Positions 17,954-25,906 of a DNA stretch of 56,217 nt are shown one piece after another. Within the stretch, counting starts at the first letter, position 1. Each line of letters opens with the position of its first letter. Source of the stretch: Chloroflexota bacterium (lineage in GTDB: Bacteria > Chloroflexota > UBA6077 > FW602-bin22 > CADDYW01); assembly GCA_021324795.1 (NCBI GenBank), contig JAJPIK010000101.1, positions 1 to 56,217 on the forward strand, read 5' to 3'. Below the pieces are notes generated by a model, which worked only from the letters and a program-made list of their open reading frames with translations, had not been told where the DNA came from and ran no database searches. The position numbers and the translations under genes are program-made.

Positions 17954-18349
17954 ATGAGTGAGAAGCGTTATCTCTATGCGACTGGCCGCCGCAAGAGCGC
18001 TGTCGCGCGCGTTCAGCTCCACGAAGGCACCGGTCAGATCGTGATCAATGGACGCCCCATGGAGCAACTTCTGCCGCGTCTGGTTGACCAAGTGCTGGTA
18101 AACGAGCCGTTTCGCGTGACGAACACAACTGGCCGTTACACCGTCATGGCAAAGATTGTTGGCGGTGGTACCTCCGGTTGGGCCGGAGCGTTGACCCATG
18201 GCATCGCCCGGGCGCTTGCGCTGGCCAGCGAGGAAAACCGTCTCGCACTGCGGCACGCGGGGTTGCTCACACGCGATGCCCGGGTAAAAGAACGCAAGAA
18301 GTACGGTCTCAAGCGCGCGCGCAAAGCACCTCAGTACACCAAGCGCTAG
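17954..18349 (+). CDS. rpsI: Ribosomal protein S9
   Basis: A 131-residue S9 with YLYATGRRKSAVARVQL and the C-terminus KKYGLKRARKAPQYTKR, whose last Lys-Arg contacts P-site tRNA. The ATG at 17954 is preferred; a TTG at 17951 is the alternative and is better spaced to the GAAGGAGC ribosome-binding site. It is the last gene of the translation block. Confidence 0.97.
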   Translation: MSEKRYLYATGRRKSAVARVQLHEGTGQIVINGRPMEQLLPRLVDQVLVNEPFRVTNTTGRYTVMAKIVGGGTSGWAGALTHGIARALALASEENRLALRHAGLLTRDARVKERKKYGLKRARKAPQYTKR

Positions 18350-18380
18350 TCACCGAACTTCGAGATTTTCTCTCGTCCTA

Positions 18381-18411
18381 TTCCCTCTCCCACTGGGAGG
18401 GGGCTAGGGTG
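18381..18411. repeat. REP-like palindrome after rpsI
   Basis: CCCTCTCCCACTGGGAGGGG forms a short imperfect palindrome, followed by GCTAGGGTG. Related elements occur at 36858-36905 and 54962-55010. It sits in the 225-base gap between rpsI and fabF and is probably a dispersed extragenic repeat. The rest of that gap shows no gene; a possible extended -10 (TGTTATCTT) near 18535 could serve fabF. Confidence 0.5.
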
Positions 18412-18574
18412 TGAGTAGTACGGCCGCTTGCTTACTACGACGACTTCTGCCTGCTCATCCTGCCTGACGTCCCCCGGTTGTCCACTCATGCATGGGGAAT
18501 TTTCGCGGAGCGTAACCTGCTGCTTCGCTGGGTGTTATCTTAACGGATAGCCATTAACCGGAGGGTAGTGCCTC

Positions 18575-19819
18575 GTGCGAAGACGCGTGGTGGTGACCGG
18601 GCTGGGCGCCATCACTCCACTGGGAAACGGCGTCCAGACGACCTGGAAGGGGCTGACGTCAGCCCAGTCGGGGATCGGACCAATCACTCTATTCGATCCG
18701 GAGCCATTCGCGGTCAAGATCGGCGGAGAGATTCGCGGGTTTGATCCGCTCGATTGGATCGACCGTAAGGATGCCCGGCGGATGGATCGTAACGTTCAAT
18801 TCGCCGTTGCCGCTGCACGGCAAGCCGTCGCCGATGCCCGGGTCTCGATCGACTCGACCAACGCCGACGCGACGGGCGTGATTATTGGCTCGGCGATTGG
18901 TGGCATTAAGACGATGCTGGATCAGCAAAAGCTACTGGACGAGCGGGGACCGAACCGGTTGAGTCCATTCTTCTTGCAAAATCTCATCCCGGATACGGCA
19001 TCGGGCCAGGTAGCGATCAGCTTGGGGGCGAAAGGTCCCAATATGGCCGTCGTTTCGGCGTGTGCGACCGGCGGCCACGCTCTTGGTGAAGCCTTTGAAA
19101 CGATTCGTCGTGGAGATGCTGACGTCATCCTGGCCGGTGGCACCGAAGCAGCGTTGGTCCCCTTGGTGTTGGCCGGTTTTATCGTCATGCGCGCCCTTTC
19201 TCCGGGGGATGGAGATCCGACGCGCGCTTGCCGACCGTTTGACCGAACCCGGCAAGGTTTCGTGATGTCAGAAGGCGCGGCAATCCTGGTTCTCGAGGAG
19301 CTCGAGCACGCCCTGGCACGCGATGCTCAGATTTACGCCGAGATGGTAGGCTACGGCTCGACCAACGACGCCTTCGATCTCGCTGCGCCAGCCGATCGTG
19401 GCGAGGGCATCGCCCGCGCCATGTGTCGCGCCTTGCACAAAGCGAACCTTCGGCCTCAGGATGTTGCGTATATCAACGCCCACGGCACCGGTACACCTCT
19501 CAACGACAAAGTCGAAACGGCGGCGATCAAAACGGTGTTTGGAGACCACGCCTATCGCTTGGCGGTGAGCTCAACCAAATCGATGACCGGTCACATGATG
19601 GGAGCAGCCGGAGCGATCGAAGCAATGTCATGCGTGCTGGCGATCAAGACTGGCATTCTCCCGCCGACGATCAACTACGAGAATCCTGATCCTGATTGCG
19701 ATTTGGACTACGTCCCGAATCAGAAACGGGAAGCACAGCCGTCGGTTGCGATGTCGACGTCTATGGGGCTAGGTGGACACAATTCCTGTGTTATCTTTCG
19801 CTCATATCCCAACAACTGA
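18575..19819 (+). CDS. fabF: Beta-ketoacyl-ACP synthase II
   Basis: A 414-residue KAS II, elongating acyl-ACP with malonyl-ACP. The Cys-His-His triad is visible: VVSACATGGHALGEAF, YINAHGTGTPLND and STKSMTGHMMGAAGAIEAM. The GTG start at 18575 has GGAGGGTAGTG upstream and gives MRRRVVVTGLGAITPLGNG. It is the first gene of a fabF-fabH-fabG-fabD cluster; no acyl carrier protein gene is in the window. Confidence 0.96.
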   Translation: MRRRVVVTGLGAITPLGNGVQTTWKGLTSAQSGIGPITLFDPEPFAVKIGGEIRGFDPLDWIDRKDARRMDRNVQFAVAAARQAVADARVSIDSTNADATGVIIGSAIGGIKTMLDQQKLLDERGPNRLSPFFLQNLIPDTASGQVAISLGAKGPNMAVVSACATGGHALGEAFETIRRGDADVILAGGTEAALVPLVLAGFIVMRALSPGDGDPTRACRPFDRTRQGFVMSEGAAILVLEELEHALARDAQIYAEMVGYGSTNDAFDLAAPADRGEGIARAMCRALHKANLRPQDVAYINAHGTGTPLNDKVETAAIKTVFGDHAYRLAVSSTKSMTGHMMGAAGAIEAMSCVLAIKTGILPPTINYENPDPDCDLDYVPNQKREAQPSVAMSTSMGLGGHNSCVIFRSYPNN

Positions 19820-19998
19820 CGGTGACTAGCGAGGGTACCGCACCTGCCAAGAATGGCAGATCGGCTCGCGAGTGACCAATGGTACGAGATTTTGGGTCGT
19901 CCCCAAGATCCCTCAGCTCTCAGGCGGGCGTGGCCTGGGAGCCGAGACGAAAGCAGTTCCTTGGCCTTGGGCTTCGTCAGTCACCTGGAGATTGCGCT

Positions 19999-21126
19999 GT
20001 GAGCTACGCACAAATCATCGGTTGGGGCTATGCGGTCCCTTCTCGAATCATGACGAATCACGACCTCGAAAAAATGGTCGATACGTCTGACGAATGGATT
20101 CGTACGCGGACCGGTATCTCCGAACGTCGCATCGCTGGCCCCAAGGACACCACGGGCACCCTGGCGATCCGGGCAGCTCAAAATGCACTCCAGGTAGCCG
20201 ATCTCAGTCCCAGCAAAGTCGACCTCATCATCGTTGCGACCTGCACTCCTGATCATCCAATGCCCGCTGTCGCATCGATGGTCCAGGACGGACTTGGAGC
20301 GTCACGGGCGGGAGCGTTTGACCTCAACGCCGCCTGCTCCGGCTTCGTCTACGCCTTGTCGGTTGCAAGTGGCTTAATCGCGGGGGGGCTGCACGAGCGG
20401 ATCCTGGTCATCGGCGCAGACACTATGAGTCGGCTGGTCGATTGGAGCGATCGGTCCACCTGCATCCTCTTCGGCGATGGCGCAGGGGCTGTTCTTTTGC
20501 AGCGCTCAGAATCCCCCACTGGCCTCCGTGCAGCCGTCCTCGGCTCCGACGGTTCCGGGTTGAGCTCTCTTTACATTCCAGCGGGTGGAAGTCGCCTGCC
20601 GCTAACACCCGAACTCGTTCAGAATCGACGGAACTGTATCACAATGAAAGGAAGTGAGGTCTACCGCTTCGCGGTCAATGCGGTCACGCACGCTACCAAC
20701 CAGGCCCTGAGCGCGGCCGGCCTTTCTATCGACGACGTCGATCTCTTTATTCCCCACCAGGCCAACATTCGGATCATTCAATCGGCAGCTAAGAGCTTGA
20801 AGATCCCCCCGGAAAAAGTCTATTCCAACGTTCAACACTATGGGAACACCTCGGCGGCTTCGATCCCAATGGCTCTCTGTGAAGCAGTCGAAGAGGGCCG
20901 TGTGCACGCCGGGGCGAATCTGGCAATCGTCGGCTTCGGGGCGGGCTTGTCTTGGGGCGCCGCGGTGGTCCAATGGGGAGTGGACACGACTCCGGTGCCG
21001 TTCTCGTGGTGGAAGTCGGTGGTTCGCAACTTCCATCGGCGCGAAGCAGTTGTCCGATCCTTTGCGCTGCGCACCCAGCGTCGCTTGGATGCGCTCCGGC
21101 GAATGAACGGAATCAATGAAGCCTAG
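19999..21126 (+). CDS. fabH: Beta-ketoacyl-ACP synthase III with C-terminal extension
   Basis: KAS III, which condenses an acyl-CoA starter with malonyl-ACP. The catalytic Cys is in DLNAACSGFVYAL, His in LFIPHQANIRII and Asn in HYGNTSAASIPMAL. The start is set at GTG 19999 (MSYAQIIGWGYAVPSRIM) with CTGGAG upstream; the frame is open further 5' but non-homologous. At 375 residues it exceeds the usual 310-330, because about 45 Arg/Trp-rich residues follow the normal end (GLSWGAAVVQW). The tail's role is unknown. Confidence 0.94.
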   Translation: MSYAQIIGWGYAVPSRIMTNHDLEKMVDTSDEWIRTRTGISERRIAGPKDTTGTLAIRAAQNALQVADLSPSKVDLIIVATCTPDHPMPAVASMVQDGLGASRAGAFDLNAACSGFVYALSVASGLIAGGLHERILVIGADTMSRLVDWSDRSTCILFGDGAGAVLLQRSESPTGLRAAVLGSDGSGLSSLYIPAGGSRLPLTPELVQNRRNCITMKGSEVYRFAVNAVTHATNQALSAAGLSIDDVDLFIPHQANIRIIQSAAKSLKIPPEKVYSNVQHYGNTSAASIPMALCEAVEEGRVHAGANLAIVGFGAGLSWGAAVVQWGVDTTPVPFSWWKSVVRNFHRREAVVRSFALRTQRRLDALRRMNGINEA

Positions 21127-21246
21127 TTTAATAGGTTCCATCTCACTCATTGCCGGCCACGAGCCTCCGGAGACTGGGGGCCCAGCAGACAGGAACGCTC
21201 GGGATCGGTTTACGGATGTTATCCTAAATCCCAGGAGAAGAAGTCA

Positions 21247-21990
21247 TTGTCGCCATCGACGCCAGTCGTCCTGGTCACCGGTGCCTCGCGGGGAATCGGT
21301 CGAGCAATTGCTCTCCGATTCGCTCGTGATGGTGCCCGCGTCGGGATCAACTTTCGTCAAAACAAAGCGGCGGCTGAAGCCACAGCCGAAGAGGTCTCGC
21401 GCCTGGGCGGCGAGCCCCTTTTACTCGCCGGGGACGTCTGCGAGTCCGAGGGGGTCAAATCTATCTTTTGTACCCTGCTAGACAACTGGGGCCATATTGA
21501 CGTCCTAGTCAACAACGCGGGGATCGTTCGCGATACTCTCTTGTTGCGTATGGGTGACGACGACTGGGACAGTGTTTTGGCCACCAATCTCCGTAGCGCG
21601 TTTCTCTGCACCCGTGCCGCGCTGCGGCCGATGCTCCGCCAAAAAGAGGGGCGAATCGTTAACCTCGCGTCGATCTCGGGAATTCGCGGAAACGCTGGCC
21701 AAGCTAATTACGCGGCGAGCAAAGCGGCACTGATTGGTTTCACCAAGTCGGTCGCACGCGAAGTGGCTAGCCGAGGGATCACCGTAAACGCGGTTGCACC
21801 GGGGCTCATCGAAACGGACATTACCACCCAGATGCCCGAAAAGGCACGGGAAGCACTCATCCAACAAATCCCATTAGGGCGCATGGGCACGGCGGACGAA
21901 GTAGCGGAAGTGGTCGCGTTCCTTGGCTCGCCACTCGCGGGATACATCACCGGCCAGACCATTATCATCGATGGCGGCCTCGCAATGTAA
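21247..21990 (+). CDS. fabG: 3-oxoacyl-ACP reductase
   Basis: A 247-residue short-chain dehydrogenase reducing beta-ketoacyl-ACP with NADPH. The cofactor motif [15 protein letters not shown] is N-terminal; Ser-Tyr-Lys catalytic residues lie in [20 protein letters not shown] followed by K. The C-terminus [15 protein letters not shown] is typical. The start is TTG at 21247, nine bases after AGGAG. It lies between fabH and fabD. Confidence 0.95.
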   Translation: MSPSTPVVLVTGASRGIGRAIALRFARDGARVGINFRQNKAAAEATAEEVSRLGGEPLLLAGDVCESEGVKSIFCTLLDNWGHIDVLVNNAGIVRDTLLLRMGDDDWDSVLATNLRSAFLCTRAALRPMLRQKEGRIVNLASISGIRGNAGQANYAASKAALIGFTKSVAREVASRGITVNAVAPGLIETDITTQMPEKAREALIQQIPLGRMGTADEVAEVVAFLGSPLAGYITGQTIIIDGGLAM

Positions 21991-22063
21991 GCATCGTCTC
22001 GAATATGTTCAATCAGTAGATTCAGTATTTTGGCGCGAGAACGCGCATCAGGAGAGGGTGGGG

Positions 22064-23038
22064 ATGCAGGCACCTTTCGAGCAGCGGCGGAACCTCGCAT
22101 TTGTGTTTCCCGGCCAAGGCTCGCAATTTGTCGGTATGGGAAAGAACCTTGCCGAGCTGTCAGCAGCGGCACGAGAGGTTTTCGCCCATGCCGACGAGAT
22201 TCTCCAATTTCCGCTCACCCGGTTGTGCTTCGAAGGGCCGGCCGATGAACTACGTGACACGGTCAACGCACAGCCCGCTATTCTTACCATGAGCGTTGCT
22301 TGTCTAGCCGCGCTTCGTGAGCAGCTCGGCGACGCCGCCCAGCGAGTCCAGCCCCGACTCGTCGCTGGTCACAGCCTGGGCGAATACAGCGCGCTCGTCG
22401 CCGCGGGGGTTCTCGACTTCTCAACAGCGCTCCAACTCGTACGCGAGCGCGGTCGCTTGATGAAAGAGACTGGCGATCGTACCCCAGGTGGCATGGCCGC
22501 AGTTATTGGCCTTGATGCCAATCTGCTTGAAGACGTTTGCCGGCGTGCCACGGAGAAAGGTGTCGTTTGCCCGGCCAATTACAACTCACCCAGCCAGACG
22601 GTCATCTCCGGGGAGCTAGCGGCGCTCTCGACAGCAATCGAGCTCGCGGTAGCTAGCGGCGCTCAGCGGGTAATTCGTCTGGCGGTGAGCATTGCTTCCC
22701 ACTCGCCAGTTATGCAGAAGGCTTCCGAGCAATTCACGGAGGTCATCAACCGATTCCGCCTTCATGATGCGGTTATTCCCATCGTGAGTGACATCTCCGC
22801 CCGGGTACTCGTTTCCGCCGAGGAGATCCGCGCCGAGTTGTCGCGCCAACTCTACTCGTCGGTCCGCTGGACCGACACCGTTCGTGAGATGCTCGCGGCC
22901 GACATCACGACCTACGTCGAAATCGGGCCTGGCGACGTGCTCTCAACCCTGATCAAGCGGATCGACCGGCGTGCCCAAACCTACAGCATCAACGACGCCT
23001 CGTCAGTCCTTACCGCGGCGGAAATCCTCGCCTCGTGA
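22064..23038 (+). CDS. fabD: Malonyl-CoA:ACP transacylase
   Basis: A 324-residue FabD loading malonyl groups onto ACP. The oxyanion motif FVFPGQGSQFVGMG is N-terminal, the nucleophile elbow is AGHSLGEYSALVAAG, and ASHSPVM and EIGPGDVLSTLIKRI are conserved. The start at ATG 22064 has AGGAGAGGG upstream; the frame runs about 47 codons further 5' without family similarity. A perfect hairpin begins immediately after the stop. Confidence 0.95.
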   Translation: MQAPFEQRRNLAFVFPGQGSQFVGMGKNLAELSAAAREVFAHADEILQFPLTRLCFEGPADELRDTVNAQPAILTMSVACLAALREQLGDAAQRVQPRLVAGHSLGEYSALVAAGVLDFSTALQLVRERGRLMKETGDRTPGGMAAVIGLDANLLEDVCRRATEKGVVCPANYNSPSQTVISGELAALSTAIELAVASGAQRVIRLAVSIASHSPVMQKASEQFTEVINRFRLHDAVIPIVSDISARVLVSAEEIRAELSRQLYSSVRWTDTVREMLAADITTYVEIGPGDVLSTLIKRIDRRAQTYSINDASSVLTAAEILAS

Positions 23039-23081
23039 GGAATGAGTGATGAGTGCCCAATGATCACTCATCACTCATTCC
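23039..23081 (+). terminator. Perfect 17-bp hairpin after fabD
   Basis: Bases 23039-23055 are the exact reverse complement of 23065-23081, with a 9-nt loop. It starts right after the fabD stop codon. No U-tract follows. It probably defines or protects the 3' end of the fab transcript. The remaining 186 bases to the next gene show nothing else convincing. Confidence 0.6.
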
Positions 23082-23267
23082 CCTGCCCCTGGCACGGAAC
23101 GTGCGTCATTGCCACGTGTGCGTCGTCGCAGGTGGTTCGCCGTGACTGCGCGGGTGTCAGGTGTCAATGGAGCTCCTGTTCACGTCCACGGCTGGAGTAT
23201 CCCTCTGCAACGCCGCTAGAATCATACGTCAGACGGGGCACTCTACGTACGGAGGCAGCAGAGAGCC

Positions 23268-23642
23268 GTGGCCAAGACAGATTTTGAACGGCGGGCTAAC
23301 CAAATCCGCGCGCAAATCGAAGATTTGCGGGACAGCTTAGACGACATCTTGGGCAATTACAACGGGCTGATGGCGTCCATTACCGATTTCCTCGAACAGG
23401 CGCGCAAGCAAATGCGCGGAGTCGCCCAACAGGCGCAGCAAAACGCTAGCGAAGTCAGTGAAGGACTCGCCAAGATGGGGTTCTCTTGGTGGCTTCCAGT
23501 CGCGATCATTGCCGCGGTTGGCATCGGCATTGCTGTATTTAACTCTATGCGGCCACAAGCGGAAGAGACACTCCGTCATACGGCCGCACTGCCGAACATG
23601 GCTGGACAAACGCCAACCTTCAACGTCGGCGAGCAGATCTAA
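23268..23642 (+). CDS. Small single-pass membrane protein, unknown function
   Basis: A 124-residue protein starting at GTG with GGAGG upstream. Residues 1-70 are hydrophilic and helical with heptad-like spacing (RANQIRAQIEDLRDSLDDIL), suggesting a coiled coil. Residues about 73-92 (WWLPVAIIAAVGIGIAVF) form one membrane helix. The rest is short and polar. It resembles small DUF883/YtxH-like membrane anchors in architecture only; I do not recognise the family. It sits between fabD and another small gene. Confidence 0.65.
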   Translation: MAKTDFERRANQIRAQIEDLRDSLDDILGNYNGLMASITDFLEQARKQMRGVAQQAQQNASEVSEGLAKMGFSWWLPVAIIAAVGIGIAVFNSMRPQAEETLRHTAALPNMAGQTPTFNVGEQI

Positions 23643-23702
23643 TCGACGCCACGAAATTGCCTGAGAAGGATTGGCACAAGATTTCAACCTAGGAGGATTG
23701 TG

Positions 23703-23948
23703 ATGCCGTTTCAGATTCCTGGCAGCCTGGTGGTTGGGGAAGAGACCGTGACCGAAGCTACCGCTGCGAATCCTACTTCCACACCTGAGGTCGGCAACGA
23801 GGCACCAGCGGTCGGGGAAGCAATCCGCATTATCCAGAGGCACATCGACAAAGAAGCACGAAACCGCTGGGTCGAGCACCTCGAAGTTCGAGACCTCTGC
23901 CCCCGGCAGAAAGCCGATTTGGTCAACGAACTGGCTCGCCTATTCTAG
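23703..23948 (+). CDS. Small soluble protein, unknown function
   Basis: An 81-residue protein with a strong AGGAGG ribosome-binding site six bases before ATG 23703 (a GTG at 23700 is too close). The first half is low-complexity Thr/Ala/Glu. The second half (AIRIIQRHIDKEARNRWVEH then LEVRDLCPRQKADLVNELAR) looks helical. No known domain was recognised. It ends the rightward unit, just before an intrinsic terminator. Confidence 0.6.
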   Translation: MPFQIPGSLVVGEETVTEATAANPTSTPEVGNEAPAVGEAIRIIQRHIDKEARNRWVEHLEVRDLCPRQKADLVNELARLF

Positions 23949-24010
23949 AAATCGAGACGGGCCGGCGCCCACCTCGACGTGGGAAACCCCAACCCCTTGG
24001 AACGCAAGTC

Positions 24011-24045
24011 GCCCTCACCGCTCGACGAGCGGTGAGGGCGTTTTT
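24011..24045 (+). terminator. Intrinsic terminator
   Basis: GCCCTCACCGCTC (24011-24023) pairs with GAGCGGTGAGGGC (24027-24039), followed by GTTTTT. This 13-bp GC-rich stem with a U-tract closes the rightward fab-associated unit and faces the convergent RNase J gene. Confidence 0.85.
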
Positions 24046-24125
24046 GTGTCATCGATGAGATCTAGCCGGACAGATCCTGGTCCTGTAAGGGATCCGCTGC
24101 GCCGATTTCCGCTGAATAATTCGGG

Positions 24126-25796
24126 CTAGATCTCAGTCACCACCGGCAAGATCATCGGTCGCAGGCGAGTTTGGCTGAAGATCAGACTACCCAGGATATC
24201 CTTGATCTTTCTATTGAGGTAACCATATTCGACCTCTCCGACTGGCCGGCGCTCGAGCGCACGCTTTAGCCGCGCTGCGCCTTGCTCGAGCACCGAACTC
24301 GCACCTGCGGCGATGAAGCCACGCGCTGTGACATCCGGTCCACTAAGGAGTTCACCAGTCTCCCGATCGACTGCTATCGCGGCGATTACGACGCCATCCT
24401 CGGCAAGGTGGCGGCGATCGCGCAGTACAACCTGAGTTACGCCACCGACGGTCAGGCCATCGACGAGTACCGAACCAGCGCGAACTTTTCCATCGTGGCT
24501 GATCCCTTCGGGGGTAACTTGGACGACGTCGCCGACTTCAGCGAAAACCACCCGGTCCTGAGGGACACCGGTCTCAACCGCTAATCCTTTGTAGTGAACC
24601 ATCTGGCGATATTCACCATGGACCGGCATGGCATACGCTGGGCGTAACAGCTCGAGTAGTGCGCGAAGTTCGTCGCGACTAGCATGGCCCGAGACGTGGA
24701 TGTTTGGCACAACGGGTGGGTACAAGACTGATGCCCCTCTCCGCATAAGATTGTCGATCGTCCGGGTGATAGTTTCCTCGTTTCCCGGAATCGGAGTCGC
24801 CGAAATAACAACGGTATCCCCGGGAATGATCCGAACCAGCGGGTGATCTCCCATTGCAATCCGACTGAGCGCTGAGGTTGGCTCACCTTGGCTCCCAGTG
24901 GTCAGAATCATCACCTCACGGGATGGCGCCTGCTTGAGATCTTCAAAAGGAACGACCACATTCTCCGGGATGTCTAAATACCCTAAACGTGCCGCCACAT
25001 CGATGTTTTGTTCCATGCTGCGACCGACAACGGCCACGCGGCGGTGATAACGCCCTGCAATCTCGATGGCTTGTCTGAGGCGGATGATATTCGAGGCAAA
25101 GGTCGTCACGATGACTCGGCCCTTCGCATCGTGAACAATGCCGTCGAGTGCCTCGGTCACCACGCGCTCGGAAGGCGTTACTCCGGGGCGTTCGATGCGC
25201 ACACAGTCCGAACACAGCAACTTCACGCCTTCGTCGCCAATCTCCCGCAGCCGGTTGAGGTCCGGCGGGGTGCTGGCAACTGGCATCTGATCAAATTTGA
25301 AGTCACCGGTGAAAAACATGGTCCCGACTGGGCTCCGGACGACAATTGCAGCACTATCTGGAACGCTGTGACTAACCGGTACAAACTCGATCCCGAACGG
25401 TCCCAGGGAAAAGCGCTCTGGACCAGAGACACCAATCAGATCGGCATAGCGGAGGACATGGTGTTCATGCAGCTTTGGCTCGATCAGCCCAACGGTCAGC
25501 GGTAAACCATAGATTGGAACCTTTCGCCCAAGTTGCTTGAGCAAGTACGGCAACGCTCCGACGTGATCCTCGTGCGCATGAGTGATTAGAATCGCACGCA
25601 AGCGGTCTGCCCGCTCTACCACGTAGGAAAAATCTGGTATTACCAGATCGACACCATGCAACTCCTCCTCCGGAAACATGACGCCAGCGTCGATCATGAG
25701 CAGGTCGTTACCGTATTCAAGGAGAAGTGAGTTCTTGCCAATTTCGCCAACCCCGCCTAACGGAATTAGCTTCGCGACCTTCTTTTCTTTTGCCAT
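24126..25796 (-). CDS. rnj: Ribonuclease J
   Basis: A 556-residue metallo-beta-lactamase/beta-CASP nuclease with RNase J architecture, combining 5'-3' exonuclease and endonuclease activity in RNA maturation. The metal-binding motif ITHAHEDHVGALPYLL is at residues 71-86, GTMFFTGDFKFD contributes another ligand, and the beta-CASP signature includes TTGSQGEPTSALSRIA. The C-terminal region (VVIAAIAVDRETGELLSGPD) is the J-specific domain. It is divergent from polX. Confidence 0.95.
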   Translation of the reverse strand: MAKEKKVAKLIPLGGVGEIGKNSLLLEYGNDLLMIDAGVMFPEEELHGVDLVIPDFSYVVERADRLRAILITHAHEDHVGALPYLLKQLGRKVPIYGLPLTVGLIEPKLHEHHVLRYADLIGVSGPERFSLGPFGIEFVPVSHSVPDSAAIVVRSPVGTMFFTGDFKFDQMPVASTPPDLNRLREIGDEGVKLLCSDCVRIERPGVTPSERVVTEALDGIVHDAKGRVIVTTFASNIIRLRQAIEIAGRYHRRVAVVGRSMEQNIDVAARLGYLDIPENVVVPFEDLKQAPSREVMILTTGSQGEPTSALSRIAMGDHPLVRIIPGDTVVISATPIPGNEETITRTIDNLMRRGASVLYPPVVPNIHVSGHASRDELRALLELLRPAYAMPVHGEYRQMVHYKGLAVETGVPQDRVVFAEVGDVVQVTPEGISHDGKVRAGSVLVDGLTVGGVTQVVLRDRRHLAEDGVVIAAIAVDRETGELLSGPDVTARGFIAAGASSVLEQGAARLKRALERRPVGEVEYGYLNRKIKDILGSLIFSQTRLRPMILPVVTEI

Positions 25797-25906
25797 GGCT
25801 CACCCTGAACAGGTTGAAAAACCAGCTAGACGGTGCAAATCATGTACCGGTGGACGGATACGGCATAGCTCTTGCAACTTTTTATCCAATACTATCGAGG
25901 GCAGCC

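Noticed and set aside
19879..19998. N-terminal extension of FabH
   Set aside because: The frame is open 40 codons upstream, but FabH similarity begins at the GTG at 19999, which has a suitable ribosome-binding site.
21923..22063. N-terminal extension of FabD overlapping fabG
   Set aside because: It would overlap the fabG 3' end and has no similarity to FabD; ATG 22064 has a good Shine-Dalgarno sequence.
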